A stretch of 64,000 nucleotides of DNA. Source: Panonychus citri. Lineage: Eukaryota; Arthropoda; Arachnida; Trombidiformes; Tetranychidae. The notes below the pieces were generated by a model that did no database searches, was not told where the DNA came from, and saw nothing but the letters and a program-made list of their open reading frames with translations. Below, one piece after another: positions 1 to 15,100 of this stretch. The stretch spans positions 558,001-622,000 of the forward strand of contig NW_026515501.1 in the NCBI RefSeq assembly GCF_014898815.1, written 5' to 3'. Positions within the stretch are counted from its first letter, which is position 1. The number at the start of each line of letters is the position of its first letter. A program made the translations under genes and the position numbers.

Positions 1-435
1 TTTTGTTGTTGTTAAATTAATAATATCATTAATTACTGTTAAATTAACCGTTGTATTAACACAATCAATTGGATTATCAGTTGATAATTTTATTGGTAAC
101 TCTTTTGGAACACTAATTGTTGATTCATTTCTTAATTGTTCACCTTCGTCAAAGTTAATCACGTTAATCTTATTGATTGTTGTTGATTCTGTTGTTGTTG
201 TTGTTGTTGTTAAATTATCATCAATTTTTGCTGATTTAAATTGATTAGATAAACTTACAGCACTTAGATTAAAATAATTTGTTTCATTATCTGAATAAAT
301 TGTTACATTTGATTCAATTATCTTAATTTGATCAGTTGAATCAATTCCTATCAATAGGCAAATGTCAATCAAGGTTAGATAATAAACAAATAGTTGGTAA
401 TGATTAAAACGATGATTAAGACTGATTAAAGCCAT
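1..435 (-). CDS. 5' part of an unrecognised secreted or membrane protein, cut by window edge
   Basis: An open frame of 145 codons runs from an ATG at 435 to the first base of the window without a stop. Residues about 13-35 are hydrophobic (LFVYYLTLIDICLLIG) and could be a signal peptide or anchor. The rest is polar and rich in Thr, Asn, Ile and Ser, with a run of six Thr and at least six N-glycosylation sequons (for example NVT, NET, NES, NTT, NLT). I recognise no domain. Base composition and codon use match the neighbours. The frame could instead be the first exon of a longer gene continuing to the left. The frame is clear; the product is unknown. Confidence 0.5.
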   Translation of the reverse strand, partial: MALISLNHRFNHYQLFVYYLTLIDICLLIGIDSTDQIKIIESNVTIYSDNETNYFNLSAVSLSNQFKSAKIDDNLTTTTTTTESTTINKINVINFDEGEQLRNESTISVPKELPIKLSTDNPIDCVNTTVNLTVINDIINLTTTK

Positions 436-2281
436 TGTTAGATTACTTAGTAAATCAATAATCAAATAATTGATTAACTTAAATCACACATTAATAAATT
501 AATGATTTAAATGGCTGAAGTTATTAATAGTGAACACACAAAGTAACCATGATAATTATGATGATGATTAATGATTACTTATGATCAGTGTTGATGGATT
601 AAACTGGATTAATTAATCATGATAACATATAAACAATCAAATTGATTTTTCTTTCGTAACATCAATAAAAACTAATCCTTCAATTTATATGGATATTTGT
701 TTGGTGTTGTTGTATATTTTTTTACCATGAATATGAATCAATCATGATGATTGTAAATCAGTTCAACAAGTTAACAAGTAAAACTTGATAACTAATAGTA
801 AACTTGATGATGAAACTTTAATTTATCACAATTAATATAAAATTTATTCTCAGTGTTATTTGAATGATCACAATTGATCAGGTTAGTTGTAAATGTTTAT
901 TTATATATCACAATGAGCATGATAAAAACATTGAATCTTTCATTTGATTCACTTGGAACTGCTAAGAGATAGATGATAGTTCATGATAAGACTACAACTG
1001 GATTCTGAGTTCTGGAAAAAAAGGAAAAGGAAGAGAGAAAAATATTTCCTCATGTTATCATGGGCATGCGATGTTCTTGAGGCGCCCTCTGGTTTTTCCA
1101 TGAATTTTCGCAGTAAACAGAGCATTTTGTTCAGTAGATTAGGAAATTTACTCTGATAGAATGTTGAAAATATAGCATCAATTTTATTCCTTTGATTGAA
1201 ATATATATTTGAGTTGAAACTGAAAAATTCTAGAAATGAAGAATCAAATTCATGTCAATCAAATTTACTTGGAAATAGAAACAATTCCGGAACAATTGAA
1301 CTTTATATTCACGATTCCCCTGAACATGATATGTGTCAATTTGAAATAACTAAATGATCAAAAAACTTTATCGTAACTATTGAAACCAATGATTAACTTT
1401 GATTAATTAAATTGAAAACCTTTCATATTGTCCATTACTCAGGATTCCGATTCTGTTACCATGGTTCAAGATTGTTACATGATAAAAGTAATTTATCAAA
1501 TGATTGTCATTAAATTAAACTACCTCATTGTTATATATTTATTATTATCTTCATGATAATCAATAGAAGTGAAAATTTTGACAAACTTTTTCCATCAGAA
1601 CTTTTTTCCTCCCATGAATCTGAGGGAAAATTTTCTTAACATTTTATTAATTACTTATTATTATGCTAATTAACTTTGATCGTAAGATTTTGGTAAATAA
1701 TCATTGGCTACAAGACTAATTACTAAATTGTAATAACAATTCATTTATCATTCGTTCAAGATAATTAAGATTCAAGCCTATTATTAACTTCATCTCAATG
1801 GAAGCTTAAAAAGTTAGTTATTTTTTTTTCCAACTTTCGAATTGTTTTTTTGTCAAATTTTTTTTTCTTACTCGATAATTAACTCTTTTCTTGATCAAGA
1901 TAATGATTAAAATTAATCTAAATTGTGATAATGAGAAAGTTAATTGTTATGAAAATTTTAGATTAACAAGTTTAATTTAAACTATTGAGCCGATTGATTA
2001 AATTTAATCATCATCACAAGTAATTGATTTCAATTTATTGTTACTTTTTTATTCAGTAAATGTATTCAGTTTAATTTGGACAATATAAAATCTTGATTAA
2101 CTTAATTAACTCTTGAAGTTTCAATTTCAGCCAATGGAATCATTTTCCTTTAATGGAAACAAGTTAAATTGTTCAATCTTGATTATCTTTTATTGTTATA
2201 TTACTTTAGCACTTGATTATTTGCAATTAAGAAAAAAAAATTTGGCATGAGATTAATATCAATTTTCAGCTTATTTGATTA
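436..2281. other. Intergenic region, no gene seen
   Basis: AT-rich DNA lies between the start of the left-edge gene and the stop of the sushi/FTP gene, both on the minus strand. A locally GC-richer patch near 1060-1130 is the only compositional irregularity and could mark the promoter of the left-edge gene. I see no supported coding exon, RNA gene or mobile element here. Confidence 0.4.
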
Positions 2282-3955
2282 TCATGCAGATGAAAATGAG
2301 TGATAACTTTTCTGGGTTATTATTGAGATATCAAGATTATCTGATGTTGAATTGTTATCATATTGTTGTTGTTGAATCAATGGTAAACCATTAATGGTCA
2401 CTGGTACTGATGAGGATGCTGAAGGTTGTTGAAATGATGTTGATGGTGATGATAAGGTTGGTACAAAGGTTTCGCATGAAGGTTGACCATTAACACTATT
2501 ATTAGCTGAATTAAGATTATTATTTGAGGATAAAGCATTGAGATGACCATTACTTTGTTCATGAGTATCAGTTTTGTTGTTTTTGTTTACATTATCAAGG
2601 TTATTGGTGTGATTATGATGATTACTATCATGGTGATGATGGTTATCAGTACGAGTATTGGATTGTTGTGAGTTTGTTTTATCAATGATAAAATCTAATT
2701 GAGGCTGATTATCATCGTAGCTCTTGTTTGAATGGTCAATTGTCATTAACTTTCTGTCAAACATTTCATCAGCTGATTGGGAAAGTTTTGATAAACCAAT
2801 AGGCTCAATAGGCTCAATCGAATCAGTTGTATTTATTTTATCAACTTTTCCATTATCAATGTTGATTTTATCACTTTTCATGGTGAAAGTGGGGATAGTT
2901 GATGATGTTGATTGTTCAGGTGAATTAACACTTTCGATAACGTCAAGAGGTACCTCAATATCCACTTGAACAACCTGGGAAACCAGATTATTGAAACTGT
3001 CAGAATCAGTTGTAACCTTCTTACAGGGTAAAAAATCAAGGCCATTGGAAGAGCTCATCAAGAATGATGAACAGGGTGGTGGAGATGGTGATGTAATTAG
3101 AGCGATATTTTTCCTCTTTGAACGATTTTCACTGGTAAAATATCTCGAACTTGAAGTTCTAATAGAAGTATCACCAAACCAGTATCGTTCATTTGGTAAC
3201 ATTTTCTGGTCTATTAATGACACTGTTGGTCTACTTGGAACCACCGGTGGGACTATTTCATTGAAGCTCTGGAAATTTTGGTAACTCTCATAGTTTTCAT
3301 TGATCGCTTCGAATGTTGTTACACCGATTCCCGTTTGCATCTCACTTTGTAGCGATTCTTGAATTTCAGACACAATCAACTGACCAGAATCATTGGTCGC
3401 ATTATCGTTTTCATAGCAAACATACTGACCATTGGTCACAGATAATGGTTGTTCTTGCGTTCCCATCGATGATTGAACTTTTCCTAATGAAATCGTCGCT
3501 GAAACAATTTTCGTATGAGGTGACCCATCGACAGTCTGAGTATCTGATGAAGGTGGTGAAGGAATTGAACCTTTCAGGGAACCAAATAAAGATAAGTCAC
3601 TTCGAAAGCCAAGTTGCCGACGAACTGATCTCAAAGTTGACCGTAGACGTTTATGTCGATGATATTGTGATCCTGTTGTGATACCTTTACATGTTTGTCC
3701 ATCGCTGTGATTGTGCTCACGCCAAGTGACCAGTTTAACAGAAAAAAATTTCCTAAGAAAATGAAAACAAAACGTCAAGATAAACCAATGGATTTAAATT
3801 CAAATTAAATTGTTGAACAAACCTTTTCAATAGCAAAACAGTTAATAAAACGATTGCTATGGTTAGAGTGACAACAATTATAATCACCAGAGTTGTAATT
3901 AGATTACCATTGCCAGAGTTTCCCAAATTCAATTGACTTTGGACAAAACTATCCC
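2282..3955 (-). CDS. Exons 9-10 of the sushi/FTP gene: membrane helix and cytoplasmic tail
   Basis: Exon 3823-3955 encodes a short Gly/Asn linker and a hydrophobic helix (LVIIIVVTLTIAIVLLTVLL) followed by basic residues, the usual stop-transfer arrangement. Exon 2282-3752 encodes the 490-residue tail. The tail starts basic and is then rich in Ser, Asn, Thr and His. It has a Pro-rich piece (VPPVVPSRP) that could bind SH3 domains, several Tyr-containing stretches (NENYESYQNF) and an Asn/His low-complexity region. I recognise no folded domain in the tail. The frame stays open for 490 codons to the stop at 2282. Confidence 0.72.
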
Positions 3956-5641
3956 CTGATAATCAATCAAAGATTCAACAATTAAATTAGCAATTAGATC
4001 ATTATCATATACAAGCTTAGTTAAATTAGTTCTTATTACAATTGAGACAGAAAATAAATCTGCTCTTAATCATCAACTCTAATTGTTACCAATTAAATGT
4101 TAGATTGAGGGAGTAAGAAAAAATCTCACCTCGATGACAAATCATTAGGTAATTTTGCCCTGAGGGATTTTTGTGAATCTTGATTTAACTTAATGAGAAG
4201 AGTGAAAAAAACCTGAACAATCAACAACAAATTTAGATGTTGAACCTATGCCTTCAGGGCAATTCCAAGATCCGATCAACTTAATAACCAAAAAAATTCA
4301 TCATTCTTGATAAAATATCAATTCGATTCATTTAGAACTTTTTTTCTGAAAAAAAAGAAGAGGAAAAAAAACTTTTTCTTTGAAACTTATCAACATTTTG
4401 CAATCGAAAGAAATGTAAAAAGTTTCATTAATTTCATCTTTAATTACTTCAATTTCATGGTGATTAGTGGGTGAAATATTTTTCCACCGTTATCATTTAT
4501 TTCACCCTTAAATTTTGAAATAAATGTTCAGTTTAATTCAGTTCTGAATTGAACTTCTGGTTCTCGTAATGATGATTTTTAAACATTTGAAATAAGCGAG
4601 TAAAAAAAAAAGATTTAGTTATAAATTATTATTACGACTACCATTATAATCAGTGATAGGATATATATTCAGATTCATTTATCATGTAAATAAAAAAGTT
4701 ATCATTATTATCACAATTTCATGGTGATTAGATTGATAATAAAAAAGTTCATTCAAATGATAAATGATAGTTGACTGTAAACCTTTTTAACTGATACATT
4801 ATTTCATGATACATGAAATGTTATTGTAATAAATTACCATAGGAAAATAGAGAGAGAGAGAGAGACAGAGTTATTATGTTCTAGAACTTTTTTAACTTTG
4901 GTTTTGTTGGTTAAATCAGAATCGACGATGAAATCGTGAGTCGAAAAAGTATTTAAATTGTTATACTTATCATTGTCAACGATCAGCAATCAACTAATTC
5001 AGTTTAGATTCTTTCTCATTGTCTTTTTCAACCATATTGAATTGAAACATTTTCCAATTCTGCTTCCTGACTTTTTATTTCATCATCATCATTTATCATG
5101 AAGGTTCAGAACTTTTCTTCCCCACTAATCCTTATTAGTTTAGTTCATGTTAAGATTAATCAGATTAATCTTGTTTACTGATTGTTTCAAGTTCACATTT
5201 GATTATTGTTATTTCATCTTGGATACTTGAATTCTTAATTATAATTATCATGAACATCATGATTCAGAATAATCTTATTTTATTGATTTTCTTTATTCTT
5301 ACAATTCATCAACAACAATTGAATCTTCAAATGTGACACTTGACGTAAATGTTTCATCGATGAATATGACTATCATGTATGTGGGGAGGAAAAATAAGAT
5401 TCCGATGTTTACATTGAATATCTGACCTCTTTTGGGAAGGAAGAAAATTCTCAGAACTTTTTTTCTCTTTTATCCTCCATCTTCATCTTAATCATCAATT
5501 ATCATCTTTATGTTGATTCCAATTCACACTTGCAACTAATCAACTTATCATCCACTTGGAATAAGATTCAAGGATATTTGTCTTTGTCCATCCAATTTCA
5601 GAATTTCTCGAGTTCTGATCAGAACTTTTCATCATCAACAC

Positions 5642-5684
<43 letters not shown>

Positions 5685-7200
5685 TTCATTCAGATCAATT
5701 TCCATAGGAATTGTTGCCCCTCCTTCAACTGATTGTTTACCCAAATATCAAATGTTTCCCTGTATGATTAACATGATGCTTAGAATTGATCCTTAAACAA
5801 TCAAACATGATTAAAAGGATGTGTGTTATTAACACAGTTACTCATAACCCTTCAGGGTGTTTCCTGGTCATGATAATGATCAACATGATGTAGATAATGA
5901 TGATATTGAATAGTTTTCATCAGTTTATGTTGATAATGATAAAAAAGGTTCATGCAAATGCAATTCATCAATGATAAATATTATCTTAGTCTCTGTAAAT
6001 GAATGAATATTGATCAATAATAAAAAAGTAAATAGTTGATGATATTCATGAAATAAACCTTCAGGATATAAATGATTACAATCATTAATGAGAGACTAAT
6101 TGATTTGAAAAATACAATAATAGGTTAGAGTAAATGTTAATTTATCATTAAACGAGCTCATTGATAATCGATATGAAATTTTTAGTTTACCTTTATCGTT
6201 ATTCTTATTCAGACCATTGTAACAAGAAAGATAAGTAACTGACCACTGGCCATCGTCTTGGCATATTATCGTTTCTGTTTCAGGTAATCCTTGGTCATTT
6301 GAGCATTCCATTAATGCCATGGAACCATATTTTGTGGTTCCATTGAGAAGGATAAATCTGGTTGATTCAGGTGATACATTTCTAGGTAATCCACAGTCAA
6401 TAGCTGGACAATATTAGATAATGATAGCGAAAGCAAGTCATAAACAAATATTAGTTGAAATGGTCAAAAATAATGACCTACAGACAAAAAGTTATCATTT
6501 GTCAGTAGTTAATAATAATGTAAAGAGATAAAAAGATATTGAGATAATCTGGTGAATTTGAATAATCCAAGTTACAGATTTGCAATAAGAATGATAAATA
6601 AGCCCGACATCCTATTTGTTTATTTTGACTTACCAATACATTTAGGAATTTCCATTGACCACTGGCCAGTGGACATGCAGACAAGTCGAGACTGACCAAC
6701 GATTGAATAGCCTGGATCACATTGAACATAAGCCTGACTCAATACAGTTGCCCTGTTATTTGAATTGAGCCCATTGATTATCATCTTACTATTCAAAGGG
6801 GTTTCCAATTGCTTACATGTTACCTCTAGATATTAAAGTAAATCCATAGACACGAAACAAAAAAAAACAGGGAATGATAATAAACGAAAATAAATATAAA
6901 TTTAACAAGTAGGAGTATCTAAGTTGTAATAGTAAGAAAATGATAACCATAATAATAATGGTAACAATAAGATGAGGATGATATTAAGAAACTTAGGAAA
7001 TAAACTGAGAGAGAGAGAGAGTAAGAGTGGGGTGGATTTGGTGTAAGGAGGAAGAGGAAGTATAATAGGCTCACAAATTCATTATCATCATGATTTATGC
7101 TCTTCTCTTGCCTCAAGGGTCATGTAATATCTTCCAACATCCAAGAAGATATTTCATCTCTCCCCTACCTTTGGAATATAATAAAATACCAAAGACAATT

Positions 7201-7240
<40 letters not shown>

Positions 7241-9098
7241 TCAATTTCATTCCATATAACATTCTCCTTAGAATCTAATCTTCCACTCTCCCTTTTTTTC
7301 ACCTTGTTCTTTTCTCCTCCCTTCATTAACTACTCTTTTTCTCATTCTCCTTTTATTGCTCATTTTTTTATCATCCTCCAACTCTCACCCTGACTATCAA
7401 CTTTATCATTGATTCTTAATTCATCCTTTTCATATTTAAATTACTTTTCTAAAGGTAATATTTACCTTTTCTTAATCTCATCAAACCCGCACACACACAC
7501 ACAATCATTAACAACTAATCAATAATTTAATCTGAATAATAATCATTATGAAGGTGGCGCATAGGAGTTTCATCATATTGTTATCATTACAATTAACTGA
7601 ATCATGAAATTCATCTTAATACATTAAGATTGATTGTTATCTTTGTTAATACTTATATCCTATGGGAATATTCAACTTTTTTTCCTCTCTCAATCTTGTT
7701 GTTTATTAAACATTAATTCAAGGTAAGATCTAAATTCATTTATCTGAGTCTCTCTCTCAATGTTATATTACATAGGTAAACAAGGTTATCATAGTATATT
7801 CATTATCATTAGTATCAGAATTATATCAAAGAATCATGAAATTATATCATGTTACATTCAATCAATGTTAAAATGTAATTGCAATTAAATTAAGACTAAA
7901 TAACAAGTCGACAAAAAAAACAAACTTATTTACTTAACATTCATATTATTGTATTAAATTGATTCAATTTTATTTTCTACTTTGATAGAAATTAATTATT
8001 TAATATAATTAATATCATGTTATTGGTTTAACTATTTCTGTCCTATTATATCAATCAAATTGAATGAAAATCGCAAAATTTAATTTTTTTTTTCATCCAT
8101 AACGGTAAATGTTTTCATGTTAGTTGATTAAAGATTTGATTGTGATGATCAACTTTGACGTTAAGTTTGACTCTTAACTAAATGTTTGGATTAGTTAATC
8201 ATTCAAATTGTAAGGTAATTCCTGGTTTTAATTGCTGTGATTTATAGTAATTAAGTTGAATTAGCTTTCGTTAATTTGTTAATGTAATTTAAAATTTAGT
8301 TGGTTCAATTTTTTGTTTGTCTATTCATCTTATATAATAATCTTGCCTGATTAGTGAAAGTGTGAGCTCGTTAATGACTCGTAAATCTGGTTAGTTAATT
8401 ATCAGACAATTAATCAACTCTAGAATTAAATTGACTCCCTTTGCCTTGCACGCTTAATTGTTGATCTAATTTAGTCTTAAATTGCTATTAATTAACTTGA
8501 AAACAGACACAAAAATCTAATAGAAGGTGAAGGAAAAAAATCTCAAATTCAACAATTAACGATAACCATTCATTTGGCTGATCATCATCATCATCATCAC
8601 CATCATCATCATTATATATCATGTCAACTCATTGATATCGATACACTCAACTATTAAATTGTTAATATGCAGGATTAATTATAAGTTATAATTAACTTTT
8701 ATCCCTATGTGACAAAGCTTAACTTTTAATGATGATGGTGTATAATTAACATGACTTAATGTCCATCAGAATGACCAATGGAAAAAGCTTAATGATAATA
8801 CATTATATAAGATTATCAACTGTTTTATATCCTGTATAGTAATATTATCATATCACTTTAATTCACTGGGAGGTTTTTTTTTTGATTATCATGATGATGA
8901 TGGTAATCAATCTGATTTCATGATGAAGAAACAAAATTGAATCTTTGATAGTGATTGTAAAAAGGCGGGAATTGAATATGAGATTCAATTTGGAGATGTA
9001 ATAAAAGTTTGTTTCAATGATTCAAACATTAATCTTATGGTCATCCATTGATTATTCACCATGTTGACCATTAAATAAGTTAGTGGGGGGAAGAGGAG

Positions 9099-9143
<45 letters not shown>

Positions 9144-12100
9144 TGAAATGAGTTAAAGAGGATCTGGAATTGATGATAATGAATTTTGGGTGGGATGATG
9201 ATGGAGATCATCGCCATGATAAAGAAAAGTTACTCATTTGGACAGATGAAATTTTTTGTTCTTTCTTCCCTTAGGTTACACCAAAGTGTATTTATGGTCA
9301 ATGAATGAATTTAATACCTCTGCAAATCGCTTGACCATCAGACCATGATCCATCTTTTGAACAATATCGTTGACTTGGACCTTCGAGATTATAACCATTC
9401 TTACATTGGTACGAAACGATATTATCCTTATGAGTTTCAATTGGCAATGAGTTTAATGGTTTTTCAGCTTCACCACATTCGTATTTATCTGAACCAGAAT
9501 GAAATTGAGAAAAACAGAAAAATAAACAATTCGATTACTCCTAATTAATACTTATTGTTTACCTTTAAATGCACAATTAAACTCACCTCGTTCGGTCATA
9601 ACCTTTACCTCACATAGGCCAAAGTATTCATAATTAGATGAGGCATCGCTAATTGTTAAATATCTTCCTTCAACTCCATCAGAGCTACAAACAATCAGCT
9701 GAGTTTGGGTTGCTGTAAATAACAATTAATCAAGATAGTAACATGATATCAAATGGTAACAATGTTTAATTATTTAAACACAGAAAAAGAAAACAAAATT
9801 TACATTCATAATTAGCTAATTAATTGTAACTCATATTGAAGGAAACAATCAACGGATGACCTGTGGATGGATGTTAATTGTTACCAATATTCAGGCTCAT
9901 ATTTAAATTCATTATCCTCACTGTTTAGTTAATCATTATCACTCATGATACCTGAGATTAAATCAACTAAACCAGAATACTAATCATGATAATTATCATG
10001 ATAAAGAAACAAAATTAATCTTCCATAGTATCAATGATAAATTGCTCTAATATTAAGTGTACAATATAATTATCATTGAAGTTAATTATGTTATTTAATC
10101 AAATGATAATATTTAATATCAGGTAACACAAATGAAAATATCAAATATAATGATTAATAATTTGTTAATAAATTGCAAGATAATTAATATTTAGTATATT
10201 AATTGCATGAGAAATACAATTAAATCAATTAATTGAATTATCATCTTTGAGTAAACAAAATTGAAAATTTGTTTGCTCGTAAATTGATTATTAGATTAGT
10301 TTAATTGTTGTAATGTTAAAATAATTGTGGTAATTATATAATGAATTTGATTTTAATCAATGATTTTCATGGTAATCAGATTGTGGTTAGAGGTTTTGAA
10401 TTTACAATTAAGTTAATTGTACTTACCAAACATGCCTTGAAATGTTGAGCATCGAGTACGATTGTGATTAAAGTTAATTGTTGATGATAAAATACCATTA
10501 GAATTAGTATTATTTGATGATGATAAAAATATGGTGAAAAAATGTTCAGAACCTGGAAAATAATAAGTTAATTAATTATAATTAGATTTGATTAGTTACA
10601 TTAATATCTCGATTCTCTTTTCTCTTCCCATGTTATTCAAATGTAATTAATATCGAAATAGGAATTAGATTTAGATTCATTTGGAGAAAACGAAATTCCT
10701 GCTTACTCAGAATTGAACTTTTTCTGATCATGATTATCGTTGATTCAGTTAATCATCATGATTTTAAGTGTAATAAATGATTGCAACTTAATTGTAATGG
10801 ATAAAAATATCTCTTTTTTTACAGAAAATTATTAATACTCATTGATAATATTGGATATTCATTAATTTGATTCATTGGAAGTTCATTAATGTTACTGATT
10901 TTTGAATTGAAATACAATCAGTGACTATTATTGTATTTGAAATACGTTGATCAAGTTGACAATTTATCTTGATTAACAATGACTAATGCCAATGGTCAGT
11001 GTAATGCTCATGGCTATTATCATGATTATCGTTGAATCAATGATGATAATATCGTAATAACAACAAATGAATCCGATGATAATTTGGTAGACAGAAGATG
11101 ATGCTGATGATGATGCAGGGGGAATGAAAAAACTGACAGACAAGAAATCAGACTGAATGAAAAAGTGAAGATGATGAAATTATGATGACATTTGTAGAAA
11201 GAGAAAGAAATTATCATCATCATCATCATCATCATCGAATGAGTTATCGTCCCCCAATAAAAGAGAAGAAAAAAACGTTGATGAAGACAAAATGATGATA
11301 GAAAATGAATGTTCTTTATTCATTGAAGAAACTTTCATCATCATTATCATCACAATGAACCTCATCTTCATGATGATCATCTTCATGCTCATGATGATGA
11401 TGAATCGAAACAAAAAAGTCAAATTTGTAAGATACACTGAGTGTGTGTGTGTGTGTGTGTGTAAATAGTGATGATGAAAAAAGGATCAATGGTATGTGAC
11501 AAGAATGATTCTGATGATGATGATAAGTCAAAGGATGAGGATGATAATTGTAAGGGGATTAGACATCGATTACGTCATCTTATTTCTTTCCCCTATTTTT
11601 CTTATCTAAATACCACGTGACACATTTAATTTCTCCCTTTAACCTCTAGGGCAATTGATATAAAAAGCCAATACAAACACACAATTAATCAGAATTAGAT
11701 TTCAAGTGTTACTCTCTTTAATTACTGTAAAATTCTAATTACTCACTCTCTTTATTGTTGTTAAATCTTTTGCTTAAACCCCTTTAATTAACCTTCAAAT
11801 TTACTTAACCACAGTTCATGTTTACTAACCCCAAATTAAATACGTTCAATTAATAAAAGTGCTATTCCTAAAAGTAACTTCGCCTTAGAATTAGTTCATC
11901 CTTTCTCGGAATCCCTGGTAGGGTTGTCTTAGTACAAATATACTTACATATTGGTGGAGATGTCTCTGCTAATTTAAAGCGAAAGTTTCTTCAAATTGAG
12001 CTCTCTTATAATCACCTTTAAGAAACAACCTATAAGTAAGCTTCGGGCTAACCCATAAGCTTAAAACTTCCGTTTCCTGATTCCAGCACTTCAAAGGTCT

Positions 12101-15100
12101 CTTGTGTTGGTTCGGGAACAAGGCCCTTGTTCCCCCAACACTCAACCTTCGATTGTCCTTTCGGTGAACATCTATAACTGTGATAAGTGTTAAGTGATTA
12201 AGTGGTGAAATAAAGGGTGAAAATGTTTTGTGAAAACTCCAAAAGATCTCCAACTCATCCCAAAGCTAGAAATGAAAACATCTCTAGAAATGAACTCATT
12301 GGAATCGCCATTGAGTGGGGCATTAATAACCCAACTCAAAAACCTGATGTAAAATTACAGAAAGAAATCTGGGAAGCCCAGGTAATACAACAAATGTTTG
12401 AATCGGATGGAGAAGAACTTCCACTCGATTATGGAATCGACTCAAAGCGAGAGTTTCCTGTTAAATGGATGGATGGAATTGAATTAAGAAGGATTGGTCT
12501 TGATTTTGATTCCCTTAGTACTCTAATTAGAGCTAAGATATACCAAATTGAGCGTTTTAAAGCGTATACGAAGAAACAAATGGAAGAAGATTTGGATCTT
12601 CCCCCTGCAGTAGCCACTCTATTGGCAAACAAATACTCATCAATGGAATCAACTACCATGTTACAAAGTCTAGAGAGACTAAATCTTCAAGATAAAGAAA
12701 AACAATTAAATTTTGCCCAACAACAAGCTCTTAAAAGAATCGATAAGAGACGATGGCCTAATAAAGAAAAACAATCATTTACAGATTTCATCAAAGCCTT
12801 GGAGTGGGATCTAAGGACCTTAGACCCCTCCAAGGGCTCGTGGATCGAACACTCAACAGTTCTGCTAGAAAATGAAGCTAGAGAATTTGCTGAACAACTA
12901 AACTCATCATCACCTTTCATTCAATACGAGGAATGGAAAGAAAAATTAATCAACTCAACAATAACATCAAGCGAAAAAGCTGATGCCATTTATAATACGG
13001 TACAAAAAAGGTATGATACTCGATATGATCCAAGGGATCATTTTAAGAAAATTGAATCATCATTGAAAATTGTCTACCCTGAGGCCACGAGTAAAACTCT
13101 GGCACTCTTAATGTTGTCCTCATTACCGTATTATCTCCAAAATGAGATAATACCTGAAATCATTAACCTAGATATCGAGAAAATAAAAGCCAAAGTGATT
13201 GGCCATTGGCAGAAAAATAAAGCCAGAGTAGAAGGTAAAAGATTAAGACCATCTCAAGGTCAAGAAAATACAAATTCAAATTCAAATTCAAATTGGAGGT
13301 CAAATGGTAAACCTTCATCTTCATCATCAACAACAAATTCTAAACCTAAATGTAACCATTGTAAATCCTCAACTCACGTTGAAGAAGATTGCTGGTCAAA
13401 ATTCCCTGAGAAAAGACCCAAAAGAGATCAACAAAGCTCAGTGGCAAATAAAGCCAACAACGTGGAAGTGGAAGAGCAATTAAGCGATGGTAGTATTAAC
13501 ACAACGCGGTTAATAGCTAGTAAGAGTAAAAATGACTCAACGGAAAAAGTTCGTCACCCAATGATAACCTTTAAAATCAACAACATTCAAATTGAAGGGA
13601 TGTTCGATACGGGAGCTTGCACCAGTCTGATAAGCAAGGACCTTGCCGTCAGACTGGGGCTGTTCGCCTATCCCTACAACTTGAAATTCCAATCAGCAAA
13701 TCGAAATGTTATCACGTGTAATTGGTTTGTCCCTTTAAAAGTCTACAATGATAATGAACCTAAACTCGTTGCCGCCTATGTGATAGATGATCTTTCAAAC
13801 GACATCTTGTTAGGTGAAAATATAATAAAAGCAACACATTTGGTAATAGTCGCAAATGGATTGGATAAACCGTATGCCTTGAGACACATTAATCTGGACA
13901 AAGAATACAAATTGAGGATGGAAATTCCTGATTTAAATGAAATTAAAATGTTATTACAAAAATGGTATCAATCGAACTATGATATGAGAAAATTGGTAAA
14001 GCTGAGTCAAAAGGACCTTTTGACTCAGTCACCATCTCATTCATCATCAAAGTTAACATTTGATTCAAAAGGGAATCAAAAACAAAATCAAAGTGAAAAT
14101 CAACTTATAACTCAACAAACAAATAGTGAAGAGATTAATCAGCAATTTAATCAACAGTTAAAACTCAATCTACCCCAAATTAATGTTGTGAGAATAAACT
14201 ATATTAACTTTCTTAGAGAGCATTACCAAGAAGATGCTCCATTCTTAATCAATCGAATCGAAGAATTTCAAGATTCAATGATTGATCTTCCTGAAAACAT
14301 CAATAATCTTGACTCAAGATTATATCAACAAATAAATAAAGAATTAAGTGAAAGTGAAAAGCAACAAATACATCGAGTTCTGTTAGAGGAAAAAGGTTCT
14401 TTTTCCTCCAACAAGTTCGACCTTGGCTGTGTACCAGCCGAATTCACCAAGTTTAAAATTGATATTGGAAACAATGTTATACCAAAGTGTAGACCATTTC
14501 GGTCAAGTGAAAAGATGAAAAACGAAATGAGAAAAATAATCAAAGAATTTAAGGAAAATGGAATCATCGAAGACTCCGATATTGGTGGAGGAGCACCAGC
14601 ATTTGTAGTCCCAAAACCAAATGGTACTTGGCGTATGGTGACCTCGTATATCGAACTCAACAAACTAATCGCAAAAAGAAAATTTCCAATGCCCAACATT
14701 GACGATGCAATCAACCAACTAAAAGGTAACAAGTATTTTACTACATTGGACCTTGCACAAGGTTATTACCAATTAGAAATTCCTGAGGAAGAGAGAGATA
14801 AAACAAGTTTTGTAACAGAAGATGGTTGTTACCGTTACAAAAGATTACCTATGGGTCTAGCAGACGCACCTTCTTATTTTCAAGAAGTCATCAACAAAGT
14901 TCTTGGAGAACTCAAGTATACATGCTGTTTCGGTTACTTTGATGACATCGTCATCTACGAGAAACTACAAGCAGGAGCTACAGAGATTGTTTGTCTTGGT
15001 CACTTGGTCTCTGGAAAGACGATTCGACCTGATCCCAAGAAGATTGAGAGGATTAAGGCCCTTAATCCTCCAACTTCTCAGAATCAAGTTCGCTCGCACC

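Larger units (their letters stand above)
6826..9317 (-). other. Intron 6 of the sushi/FTP gene
   Basis: AT-rich intron with three prominent microsatellites: (TC)n at 7204-7238, an ATC-type tract near 8580-8611, and (GA)n at 9102-9141. No coding potential beyond simple repeats is seen. Confidence 0.55.

Noticed and set aside
7097..7393. Open frames of Ser/Leu repeats over CT microsatellites (also near 5530-5796 and 43000-43290)
   Set aside because: They are translations of simple repeats with no domain or conserved feature.
11180..11531. Met/Asp/His-rich frames next to element 1
   Set aside because: They follow ATG/ATC and GT microsatellites and carry no independent coding signal.
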